NCBI GenBank assembly: GCA_002937455.1
Contig: PTJZ01000014.1
Span: forward strand, 9,838-73,837
DNA length: 64,000 bases
Direction of reading: 5' to 3'
Source of the DNA: Alphaproteobacteria bacterium MarineAlpha11_Bin1
GTDB lineage: Bacteria > Pseudomonadota > Alphaproteobacteria > MPNO01 > UBA830
Shown here piece after piece: positions 56,470 to 64,000 of this stretch. The position numbers and the translations under genes are program-made. Numbering within the stretch: position 1 is the first letter of the stretch; the number at the start of each line of letters is the position of its first letter. The notes under the pieces were generated by a model that ran no database searches, was not told the origin of the DNA, and saw only the letters and a list, made by a program, of their open reading frames with translations.

Positions 56470-57015
56470 TCATTGAGCACTAGCAAACCGGTAGTTCGCG
56501 ATCGGTAAATAATTGGGGCCATTTCTACCTATACGGCTTTGGTACAGCACGAAATTCGGGACACTGAAGGGTGTGGAGACGAACGTACTGTTGGACCGGA
56601 GCCAACCGATTACCCGGTTTCTCCGAGCGTTTTTAATCCGGCCAATGGTCACATGTGGAATATATTTCCGGCCATCGAGCTGCAGGCCAGCACGGACTAA
56701 TACAATATCTACTTTATTACGCAGGACTTCTAAATCCGGGGATTTATTCACACCAATCCAAAGTCCACGCGTCCGTCCTCTACTAGCAAACTGGCCCGCA
56801 CCGGCCAAGGTTACCGAAATCGGACCCGCACTCACAGTGTCGAGGTTGTAAGCTATATCATCAACGACTGGCTCGGACACCTCTCCGATAAATCGTAATG
56901 TAATGTGAAGGTTTTCTGCAGACACCCAGTGCGCTCCATCTACTCCGCAGCCAAGTGCCACCAACCGGACCGCTAAATCATCAGGCAGGGGCAGGGCAAC
57001 GAAGAGTCTGATCAT
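56470..57015 (-). CDS. thpR: ThpR, RNA 2',3'-cyclic phosphodiesterase
   Basis: 181 aa 2H phosphoesterase. Two catalytic HXT motifs: HIT (H37-T39) in ENLHITLRF and HVT (H121-T123) in PHVTIGR. It opens 2',3'-cyclic phosphates on RNA ends and may act in tRNA ligation chemistry. The N-terminus MIRLFVALPLPDDL is standard. ATG start at 57015. Single gene, convergent with the GST. Confidence 0.94.
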   Translation of the reverse strand: MIRLFVALPLPDDLAVRLVALGCGVDGAHWVSAENLHITLRFIGEVSEPVVDDIAYNLDTVSAGPISVTLAGAGQFASRGRTRGLWIGVNKSPDLEVLRNKVDIVLVRAGLQLDGRKYIPHVTIGRIKNARRNRVIGWLRSNSTFVSTPFSVPNFVLYQSRIGRNGPNYLPIANYRFASAQ

Positions 57016-57194
57016 TTGAAGCGAATTTGGACGCGAAAAACCGTGGCAACGCCGTTAAGGTGCAGCGATTCATTCGCCTTTCGGTATAAGAACATTATTT
57101 GACCATGAGATCCCAAAACTACCATTTAATTATTTCTCCTGATCTCCCCTAGGAGGTTTTTGAATTCACCCTGAGAATTGTTGCTACAATCTTA

Positions 57195-58325
57195 TCAACC
57201 GATAAGCGTAAGTACTCCAGTATAGCCATAAACCCGGTTTTTTGAAATTTCTCCATTAGCAAAGAATCCAACTAATGGGACATCGGCACCCAGCGCCTCC
57301 TGAACGGCGGTAAGCTCGATAGAATCGGGGCCAAAGAGATTTGGGCCACGGGCAACGCAGGAATAATACAATGCCGCTTTCGGCGCGCCAATCGACCGAG
57401 ACATAATGTCGGTGAGCATCCGGTTAAGATCCTTCATTGCCGATGTTCCGTCTCGGCGAACAAACATAACCCTGTCACCGGCGGAAATCCGATCGCCGAT
57501 TGCCAAAATTTTATTTTTTGGATCAATGCCGATCATGTTACGCACTAAGTAATCTCCGCTATCATCGCCGGAAACCGGCAGCGCGACGTGAATGTACCCG
57601 CCGACGCGTTCAAGTTTCCGTGCTAGCACCTCACCGATATCTTCCTTAAAGACATCAAGCGCAGGTCTTCCATCAAGCTCGAGCAGGAGATTGTCCTCGG
57701 ATCGAGTGACATCGTGAATTTCTCCAACCGGCGAGCAGCCCTGACTGAGCCCGGTCGTTAGCCCAACATCGCCAGAAAACAAAACACCGGAGACTCCGCC
57801 TTCGGTAGGTTCTTCAGCAATCTGAACCTGTTTGCCGCGTGATGCAGTCAATCCACCTACAAGGAATGCCTCGGTATCATCAGTTATCGAATCTAAAATA
57901 TCGCTGACATAGGCATTACGCGGATCGGCATGTACTATGCCTAGGAAGGGGGTTTTTCGCGCCACCCAATCCATGATACACTCCGGCAATGGGTCTCCAG
58001 GTGTATCGATAGTGGGCATGACCCGAAAATCATCTTCATCGAGCACTCCAATCATCGCCACAATCGCAGGAGTATCAAAATACTCCCTGCCACCCACCAT
58101 AACGCCAAAGCCTATCGTACCAACCCAGTGATCAACCCCAGTTTCTTTTCGCAACCGTTCGGCAATCAGTGGGAAGTCTTCATCCAGGGTGTCGGTGACA
58201 TAAAGGAACCCGAGGTTCGCCCCAAACGGGACAGTACCGATCTGGTCGAGACACGACGCAATCAGCGTTTCCCAGTCGGCATCCGATGCATGACCGAGTC
58301 GGAATGTGACTGCAGCTGTCTCCAT
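57195..58325 (-). CDS. Stand-alone FIST domain sensory protein
   Basis: 376 aa. FIST_N at about residues 25-220 (TIGFGVMVGGREYFDTPAIVAM and GVLFSGDVGLTTGLSQGCSPVG) followed by FIST_C (RNMIGIDPKNKILAIGDRI and AALYYSCVARGPNLFG). FIST domains are predicted small-ligand (often amino acid) sensors usually joined to signalling outputs; here there is no kinase, cyclase or chemotaxis domain. The adjacent genes give no partner. Family is clear; ligand and function unknown. Confidence 0.88.
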   Translation of the reverse strand: METAAVTFRLGHASDADWETLIASCLDQIGTVPFGANLGFLYVTDTLDEDFPLIAERLRKETGVDHWVGTIGFGVMVGGREYFDTPAIVAMIGVLDEDDFRVMPTIDTPGDPLPECIMDWVARKTPFLGIVHADPRNAYVSDILDSITDDTEAFLVGGLTASRGKQVQIAEEPTEGGVSGVLFSGDVGLTTGLSQGCSPVGEIHDVTRSEDNLLLELDGRPALDVFKEDIGEVLARKLERVGGYIHVALPVSGDDSGDYLVRNMIGIDPKNKILAIGDRISAGDRVMFVRRDGTSAMKDLNRMLTDIMSRSIGAPKAALYYSCVARGPNLFGPDSIELTAVQEALGADVPLVGFFANGEISKNRVYGYTGVLTLIG

Positions 58326-58329
58326 TAAA

Positions 58330-59007
58330 CTATTCCTTTTCGTCTAGAAACTTTACTATAGAGGGCAAAATACGTTCGACAATTATGGCAACCCCCTTTT
58401 CGTTAGGATGCATGCCGTCTTTTTGGTTTAGTTCCCGTTCTGCAGCAACACCGTCCAGAAAGAAGGGATAAAGCATTATTCCGTATTTCCGAGCCAGATC
58501 AGTATAGAGCGTGCGGAAAGCATCTTCGTACAGTTTACCGAGGTTGGGAGCAGCGTACATACCCGCGAGCATCACTTTAATGCCGCGGGCTTTTACTTGG
58601 ACGATAATAGTTTCGAGATTTTTACGGGTCACCTCAGGATCGAAGGCACGGAGCATATCGTTAGCCCCTAATTCGACCAAGACATGGGTGGGGTCCGATG
58701 CAAGCGCCCAGTTGAGACGCGCTAGACCACCCGCCGTAGTGTCTCCGGAAACTCCGGCATTAATCACAGTGACGACTCTGCCCTTAGCCCGCAGCGCCGT
58801 CTCCAGAAGAACTGGAAATGCCTGATCCTGAGGCAGGCCGTAGCCCGCAGTCAGACTGTCACCCAGAACCACCAAGCGCGGGGCAGGACTAGCGTGCGAT
58901 ACTGCTCCAACAATTAGGGCCGCAAAACCAGTAGCAATCCAACGTTTGAGAACCCCCGTAAATAGACTATATCGGAAGTCGTTAAGGATTCTTTTTAAAT
59001 ACCCCAC
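58330..59007 (-). CDS. tesA: TesA-like arylesterase / lysophospholipase (SGNH hydrolase)
   Basis: SGNH esterase. VVLGDSLTAGYGLP holds the catalytic Ser (block I), VELGANDMLRAFD is block III, and KDGMHPNEKG provides the Asp and His (block V). A hydrophobic signal segment (WIATGFAALIVGAVSHASP) indicates export. The start is uncertain: the frame runs back to 59124, and the GTG at 59007 is chosen because it avoids overlap with the divergent ABC gene. Divergence from ybbA/ybbP-type genes matches the E. coli tesA locus. Confidence 0.87.
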   Translation of the reverse strand: MGYLKRILNDFRYSLFTGVLKRWIATGFAALIVGAVSHASPAPRLVVLGDSLTAGYGLPQDQAFPVLLETALRAKGRVVTVINAGVSGDTTAGGLARLNWALASDPTHVLVELGANDMLRAFDPEVTRKNLETIIVQVKARGIKVMLAGMYAAPNLGKLYEDAFRTLYTDLARKYGIMLYPFFLDGVAAERELNQKDGMHPNEKGVAIIVERILPSIVKFLDEKE

Positions 59008-59014
59008 GGAAAAT

Positions 59015-59719
59015 ATGAGAGACGATAGAGACAATAAGAAACCCATGGTTCTCCTCGAGAATGTCCAGCTTAAGCTGGAGAGTGAAGCCGGCCCCGTCAA
59101 CATACTCAAAGGGATTAATTGCAAGATCGCAGCCGGCGAAACCGTCAGTGTAGTAGGTCCGTCAGGGTCAGGTAAAACCTCTTTGATGATGCTAATAGGT
59201 GGCCTCGAACGTCAGACAGTTGGAAATATAAGCGTTGCAGGCATTGATTTATCCCTAATGGACGAAGACGGGCTTGCCCGTTTCCGGCGCGACAATGTCG
59301 GAATTGTATTCCAGAACTTTCATCTGATACCAACCATGAACGCTCTTGAAAACGTTGCTATACCGGTCGAGCTAAACGGGCTGGACGACCCTTTCGACCG
59401 CGCCGAATTAGCTTTGTCAGCAGTCGGGCTCGATCAACGAACGACCCATTATCCAAGCCAACTGTCAGGTGGCGAGCAGCAACGGGTGGCGCTCGCCCGC
59501 GCTATAGTTGCAGGGCCACGTCTTTTGCTAGCGGATGAGCCAACCGGCAATTTAGATGGCAAAACCGGAGATGAGGTGATGGAACTTCTGCTCAGCTTGC
59601 GTACCGACTATGGAGCAACTTTAATCTTGATTACGCATAACCCTGTGCTCGCAAAGCAATGTGGCCGGTCAATTGATTTACAGGACGGTTCGATATTTAG
59701 CGATAAAATTCTCACATGA
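59015..59719 (+). CDS. ybbA: LolD/YbbA-type ABC transporter ATPase
   Basis: 234 aa from the ATG at 59015 (GGAAAAT just upstream); an ATG at 59045 (MVLLENV) is also possible. Walker [11 protein letters not shown]-loop [17 protein letters not shown], signature [14 protein letters not shown], Walker [13 protein letters not shown]: the MacB/LolD family pattern. It pairs with the FtsX-type permease 13 bases downstream and is divergent from the TesA-like gene, as in the ybbA-ybbP locus. Likely a mechanotransmission ABC acting on envelope lipids or proteins. Confidence 0.92.
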   Translation: MRDDRDNKKPMVLLENVQLKLESEAGPVNILKGINCKIAAGETVSVVGPSGSGKTSLMMLIGGLERQTVGNISVAGIDLSLMDEDGLARFRRDNVGIVFQNFHLIPTMNALENVAIPVELNGLDDPFDRAELALSAVGLDQRTTHYPSQLSGGEQQRVALARAIVAGPRLLLADEPTGNLDGKTGDEVMELLLSLRTDYGATLILITHNPVLAKQCGRSIDLQDGSIFSDKILT

Positions 59720-59732
59720 TCCGATCCGCAAC

Positions 59733-62252
59733 ATGATAAACTCATGGCGTATAGCACGCCGCGAGCTCCGCGGTGGTCTGCGTGGGTTTCGCGTGTTCCT
59801 TGCCTGCTTAGCGCTGGGCGTCGGAACGGTCGCAGCAGTCGGATCCATAGCATCTTCTGTCATTGGCGGATTGGAAAAAGACGGTGCAACCCTCCTAGGC
59901 GGCGATGCGACGCTGAGCATTACATATAAGGATATTACAGTTACCAAGCGCGCATGGCTTGGTCAGAACGGAGATGTTTCCCGCATTTTATATTTTCGCT
60001 CGATGGCGCGTTCAGTCGATAATGACAAGACGGCGCTGACGGAAATAAAGATGGTCGATAATGCCTATCCGCTCTACGGAAAATTGGAAGTCTCCCCCCG
60101 GTCAGAAAATGCCGAACTGTTCGTAAAACGTGAGGGTGTCTGGGGCGCAGTGGCAGATGCGGTGCTTCTGCGTCAACTTGGTATCAAACACGGTGGGCTG
60201 CTCAAGCTTGGAGATGTAACCTATCAGATCCGCGGAACCATAAAAAACGAGCCGGACCGGATTTCAGGCGTTAGTCCGATTCCAATCGGTCCGCGATTAA
60301 TGGCGTCGACCGAATCGGTACAGGATAGCGGCTTGGTAAAGCCGGGCAGCCAAGTCTGGTATTTTTATCGCGTACGATTGAAGGATGGCCAAAGTCTTAA
60401 AAGCTGGAAGACTAAACTTCAAAAAGCTTTTCCGGATGCTCTTTGGGTATTACGCGACCGCTCCAACGCATCGCCATTAATTAAAAGTTTTGTTGATCGC
60501 ACCACCCTGTTCATGACCCTAGTTGGACTCATAGCACTGCTGATCGGCGGAGTTGGTGTCAGTAATGCTGTTAGGAACTATCTCGCGAACAAGTTCGAGA
60601 CTATCGCCACCTTGAAATGCATGGGAGCAACAGCGCGCCAGATTTTTGAGGCCTATCTGATGCAGGTAATGATCATGGCCCTCTCAGGGATCACCCTCGG
60701 GTTGGTAATAGGGGCGCTTGCGCCAGTTTTTGCGACCGAAATGCTACATAACGAGCTGCCGATCATGTCGCGTATCGACGTATACTGGCAACCTCTGGTA
60801 CTGGCAGCATCGTTCGGTTTGTTAACTGCTTTGGCGTTCTCCATTTGGCCCATAGCACGGGCCTGTGACCTGCCGGCAGCTGGTTTGTTCCGAGCCTCTA
60901 TCGTCCGCTTCCGAGCTGTGCCCAGATGGCCCTTCGCACTGGCAACGTTGCTCCTGTTAGCTGCGCTAGCAGCACTGGCAATTGGGACGGCACATAGCCC
61001 TATCATAGCCCTCTGGTTCGTCGTAGGCGCTACTGCAGCCATGCTTCTTTTCGGTATCACTGGCATACTTGTCGCTCGGGCTGCGAAGGTCGTGGGCTCT
61101 GCGGGGGGCACAGGTCTGCGTCTTGCGCTTGCAAATCTGCACCGTCCGGGAGCACCGACAGGCAGCGTCGTCATGTCATTGGGATTGGGACTGACCGTTC
61201 TTGTCACGGTGGCACTCATTGAGGCTAACCTGAGCAAACAAATAAGCAAGTCCCTGCCGGAAAAGGCACCAGGTTATTTTTTTATGGACATCCAAAATGA
61301 CCAAGTCGATGCCTTCGAGTCTCTGGTAGCGGGGGTGAGAGGGTTCCGCGAGCTGCGACGTACTCCAATGCTGCGTGGGCGGGTGACACGGCTGAACGGC
61401 AAGACCGCGAAACCCGAAAATGTGGCGGAAGAAGGGCGTTGGATTTTGCGGGGCGACCGGGGTGTCACATGGGCACGCGAACTTCCTGACGGCGAAACGG
61501 TCGTAGCCGGAAACTGGTGGCCCGCCAATTACAGTGGTACGCCGCTGGTATCAATGGCAAAGCGAAACGCTGCTGCCTTAGATCTTGATATCGGAGATAC
61601 CATCACAATAAATATTTTGGGGCGTAACATAACTGGCGAAATTACCAACCTCAGGGATGTGCAGTGGGGATCTCTCCGAATGAACTTTTTATTCATTTTT
61701 TCGCCTGGACCGCTTAACGACGCACCGCAGACCCACTTGGCTACTGTGCACGCAAACCCATTATTAGAAGAGGGTATCGAGCGCGCTGTCACTAATAACT
61801 TCCCCAATGTCACCACCATCCGGGTGCGTGAGGTGCTAGAAACTGTAAACGTATTCTTGGGTCGCCTCGGCTTCGCAATACGTCTGACGGCAGGTGTCGC
61901 GATAGCGGCAGGTATACTTGTTCTCGCGGGAGCCGTCGCCGCCGGACATCGGCGGCGAATATACGATTCAATCGTTTTAAAAGTGTTAGGCGCGAGCAAG
62001 CGACGAATTATTGGAATCTTAATGATTGAATACAGCCTCCTCGGCCTCGTCACGGCGGTAGTTGCATCGGTCGTCGGTTCAGTGGCCGCTTGGGCAATAG
62101 TCACCGAAGTCATGCGTCTGGAATTCACTGCGGATATCGGCGCCATAATTTTAGGTTTAGCGATAGCAATGCCTGTCACCCTCGTGCTGGGGCTATTTGG
62201 AACCTGGCAGGCATTAGGTCAGAAAGCTGCGCCCTTGCTCCGCAACGATTAA
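59733..62252 (+). CDS. ybbP: YbbP-like FtsX-family ABC permease
   Basis: 839 aa from the ATG at 59733; the longer frame opening at 59661 overlaps the ATPase. Ten or so membrane segments in the YbbP order: an N-terminal anchor with GGLRGFRVFLACLALGVGTVAAVGSI, a large periplasmic domain, an FtsX core (ALLIGGVGVSNAVRNYLANKFETIATLKCMG seen in parts), a central membrane block and a second FtsX core at the C-terminus. Partner of the adjacent ATPase. Substrate unknown. Confidence 0.92.
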   Translation: MINSWRIARRELRGGLRGFRVFLACLALGVGTVAAVGSIASSVIGGLEKDGATLLGGDATLSITYKDITVTKRAWLGQNGDVSRILYFRSMARSVDNDKTALTEIKMVDNAYPLYGKLEVSPRSENAELFVKREGVWGAVADAVLLRQLGIKHGGLLKLGDVTYQIRGTIKNEPDRISGVSPIPIGPRLMASTESVQDSGLVKPGSQVWYFYRVRLKDGQSLKSWKTKLQKAFPDALWVLRDRSNASPLIKSFVDRTTLFMTLVGLIALLIGGVGVSNAVRNYLANKFETIATLKCMGATARQIFEAYLMQVMIMALSGITLGLVIGALAPVFATEMLHNELPIMSRIDVYWQPLVLAASFGLLTALAFSIWPIARACDLPAAGLFRASIVRFRAVPRWPFALATLLLLAALAALAIGTAHSPIIALWFVVGATAAMLLFGITGILVARAAKVVGSAGGTGLRLALANLHRPGAPTGSVVMSLGLGLTVLVTVALIEANLSKQISKSLPEKAPGYFFMDIQNDQVDAFESLVAGVRGFRELRRTPMLRGRVTRLNGKTAKPENVAEEGRWILRGDRGVTWARELPDGETVVAGNWWPANYSGTPLVSMAKRNAAALDLDIGDTITINILGRNITGEITNLRDVQWGSLRMNFLFIFSPGPLNDAPQTHLATVHANPLLEEGIERAVTNNFPNVTTIRVREVLETVNVFLGRLGFAIRLTAGVAIAAGILVLAGAVAAGHRRRIYDSIVLKVLGASKRRIIGILMIEYSLLGLVTAVVASVVGSVAAWAIVTEVMRLEFTADIGAIILGLAIAMPVTLVLGLFGTWQALGQKAAPLLRND

Positions 62253-62376
62253 CTTGAGGCCGTATGCAATCATCTTAACGATTGCAAACTATACCAACGA
62301 CTTCAAGTTGATTTCGTTTCGATAACATCCCATACTTATAAAGTCTGATTATTTTTTGTTATCAAAGAGGTCTAAC

Positions 62377-63132
62377 ATGGCTTTCGGTTCTGAAAAAACT
62401 TTGTACACCGGCGTCCAGGTCGATCAAGCAGAGTTTGACGCCGGCCTCCGGGCACACATGCTCCGGGTATACAACTATATGGTTTGTGGCCTGCTACTGA
62501 CCGGCATTCTGGCCGTTGTCGTAGCTCAAATGTCTGTCGTTACTAATGACGCAGGTCAGATCGTCGGGCTGACCGGTCTTGGTCAGACGCTGTTCGGCTC
62601 TCCGCTTAAATGGGTGGTCATGTTGGCCCCGTTGGGAATGGTGTTTTTCCTGAGCGCCCGTCTACACGCAATGAAGCAGTCTACCGCGCAAGCAGTTTTC
62701 TGGATTTACGCGGCAATGATGGGTATTTCGATGGCTACCATCTTTATGGCCTTCACGGGTGCCAGCATAGCACGCGTATTTTTTATCACAGCGGGCACAT
62801 TCGCAGGTATGAGCCTCTGGGCCTACACTACTAAGAAAGACTTATCAGGATGGGGCTCTTTCCTGATGATGGGCGTGATCGGTATCGTCATCGCAATGAT
62901 CGTCAATATGTTCATTGGATCATCTGCTTTACAGTCAGCCATATCGGTGATCGGCGTTTTGGTCTTTGTTGGACTAACAGCCTACGATACTCAAAACATT
63001 AAGAACGAGTACGCGGAACACTTTGACGAAGATACCAAGGGTAAACTCGCTATTTCTGGCGCTCTTAGGCTATACCTCGACTTTATCAACCTGTTCATCA
63101 TGTTGCTGCATTTATTCGGCAACCGCGATTAG
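62377..63132 (+). CDS. Bax inhibitor-1 / YccA family membrane protein
   Basis: 251 aa with seven membrane segments. The ATG at 62377 follows an AAAGAGG site; a TTG seven codons earlier opens the frame. The family signature is seen in GLTAYDTQNIKN and LYLDFINLFIMLLHLFG at the C-terminus. BI-1/YbhL proteins are thought to be pH-sensitive calcium leak channels or modulators of membrane proteases. It is a single gene ended by a strong terminator. Confidence 0.92.
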   Translation: MAFGSEKTLYTGVQVDQAEFDAGLRAHMLRVYNYMVCGLLLTGILAVVVAQMSVVTNDAGQIVGLTGLGQTLFGSPLKWVVMLAPLGMVFFLSARLHAMKQSTAQAVFWIYAAMMGISMATIFMAFTGASIARVFFITAGTFAGMSLWAYTTKKDLSGWGSFLMMGVIGIVIAMIVNMFIGSSALQSAISVIGVLVFVGLTAYDTQNIKNEYAEHFDEDTKGKLAISGALRLYLDFINLFIMLLHLFGNRD

Positions 63133-63154
63133 CTGTTGCTTTTATACAATGTAT

Positions 63155-63186
63155 AAATCTGGCCCCCAACTTGGGGCCAGATTTTT
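63155..63186 (+). terminator. Rho-independent terminator after the Bax inhibitor-1 gene
   Basis: AAATCTGGCCCC (63155-63166) pairs perfectly with GGGGCCAGATTT (63173-63184), 6-base loop, and a run of T completes it. The 12-bp stem makes this confident. The A/T ends could let it also act on the opposite strand, where the Rieske gene stops at 63310. Confidence 0.88.
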
Positions 63187-63309
63187 GCAACTTTCCTTTG
63201 AGGATCAGATCCGCCCAGACTGCTTTTCGCCTCACAAGATGCGGGCGTTTATTATGTCGCGGCTGAGTTCTTCCCACCGCGGGATTAATTAAAGGCAGAT
63301 CTCAAAATA

Positions 63310-64000
63310 TTACTCCGCCGCCTGCGCAGTCGGAGCCGGTTCATTTTCGTCATGGATCATAGAATCCAGAGTGCGGATCGCCTGCAACCCTCCACCATCG
63401 TGATTGATGTCTATGCGCTCTGGCGTGATACCGCTATCGATATTTTCCTGCTGCAGGGCGATTATCTCCAAATCCTCAAGGAATGCCTCGTGTACGTTCG
63501 CTACTAATAGATCTGTGATCCACGGCTCATCGATTCGAAAATCGTGCGCTTGCGCCCAGAAATAGTGGGTGGTCTTGTCAGTTTCTGGCGTGATCGCATT
63601 GAGGTTTCGCATTGTGAAACCCTGAGAACGGTCACCGTTCTCGGCCCCGGTTCCAGCCTTTGCTGCTCCTACGTCCAAGCGCACGAATGCGGGCGGTGTC
63701 CAGGTAATGTGTTGCCAGCGATCGACATGCTCGTCCGCTGAAAAACCACCTGCCTTAGTAAAAAACGGAGGGGGCACAGAATCCATCACCCAGCGGGTAA
63801 CCGTAACGTGGCGACTGCCACGCTCAAACTTCATCGGCGTCTCCGCTACCGCATCGGTACCCAAGGTAGTGGCATGGATATAGCTGAGATGCGAAAGATC
63901 TAGCAGGTTCTCAACCAATAGCCTGTAATCTGCTTTGAGGTACATCCGCTCACCTTTGGCACGCCAGTCGGGATCGTCCATCCAGTGGAAGTCTTCGATC
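63310..64000 (-). CDS. Rieske aromatic-ring hydroxylating oxygenase, alpha subunit (N-terminal part outside window)
   Basis: About 229 codons of a VanA/phthalate-type oxygenase alpha subunit. The frame is open past base 64000, so the Rieske [2Fe-2S] domain is missing from view. The visible part is the catalytic domain: NLLDLSHLSYIHATTLG contains the two iron-binding histidines, and EAFLEDLEIIALQQ contains the expected acidic ligand. LDLSHLSYIH followed by MKFERG is like vanillate O-demethylase. Substrate unknown. Ends 123 bases from the terminator of the BI-1 gene. Confidence 0.85.
   Translation of the reverse strand, partial: IEDFHWMDDPDWRAKGERMYLKADYRLLVENLLDLSHLSYIHATTLGTDAVAETPMKFERGSRHVTVTRWVMDSVPPPFFTKAGGFSADEHVDRWQHITWTPPAFVRLDVGAAKAGTGAENGDRSQGFTMRNLNAITPETDKTTHYFWAQAHDFRIDEPWITDLLVANVHEAFLEDLEIIALQQENIDSGITPERIDINHDGGGLQAIRTLDSMIHDENEPAPTAQAAE

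Overview
The window is a 64 kb chromosomal stretch of an alphaproteobacterium, most likely Rhodospirillales-like. The evidence is the gene order: tsaE-amgK-murU-addB-addA, ahcY-rapZ-chvG-chvI-pckA, dnaX-ybaB-recR with the SRP RNA just upstream, and kdsB-pheA beside a membrane cytochrome c. The genome also has System I cytochrome c maturation, ATP-dependent PEP carboxykinase and a ChvG/ChvI pair. I see no phage, insertion sequence, CRISPR array, rRNA or tRNA. The placement is inferred from gene content, not from a search.

Layout. 1-8.2 kb (minus strand): recombination nuclease AddAB (addA runs off the left edge), the MurNAc-recycling pair MurU/AmgK, and TsaE. 8.5-13.7 kb (minus): AhcY, RapZ, sensor kinase ChvG and regulator ChvI; the phosphotransferase genes usually interleaved here (HPr, EIIA, HprK) are missing. 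14.2-16.7 kb (plus): a HugZ-like haem-utilisation protein and PckA. 16.7-24.2 kb: an iron locus with a PadR-like regulator, an Fe(III) ABC ATPase, a secreted DUF4856 protein, a membrane fatty-acid hydroxylase, a ferric-binding protein and its permease. Two 7-1-7 Fur-type operators sit at its promoters. 24.3-31.9 kb (minus): DNA polymerase I, a truncated quinone oxidoreductase, an EamA transporter and aconitase. 32.3-39.7 kb (plus): ccmABCDEFGHI in one run.

39.8-45.6 kb: recR, ybaB, dnaX, SRP RNA, nudC, pheA and kdsB. 45.8-47.3 kb: a membrane-anchored cytochrome c (a likely client of the ccm system) and a HisN-type phosphatase. 47.4-55.0 kb: a Yej-type peptide ABC transporter with two tandem binding proteins. 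55.2-58.3 kb: a MarR regulator, a glutathione-transferase-like protein, ThpR and a stand-alone FIST protein. 58.3-62.3 kb: TesA-like esterase divergent from a LolD/YbbA-type ATPase and YbbP-type permease. 62.4 kb to the end: a Bax-inhibitor-1 family protein, a strong terminator, and the C-terminal part of a Rieske oxygenase alpha subunit running off the right edge.

Most of the window is conserved housekeeping. The best candidate for an undescribed system is the iron locus at 17.4-24.2 kb, where a DUF4856 protein with an EF-hand loop and a His-rich membrane hydroxylase are built into a Fur-boxed FbpABC importer. The hydroxylase reading frame overlaps that of the ferric-binding protein.
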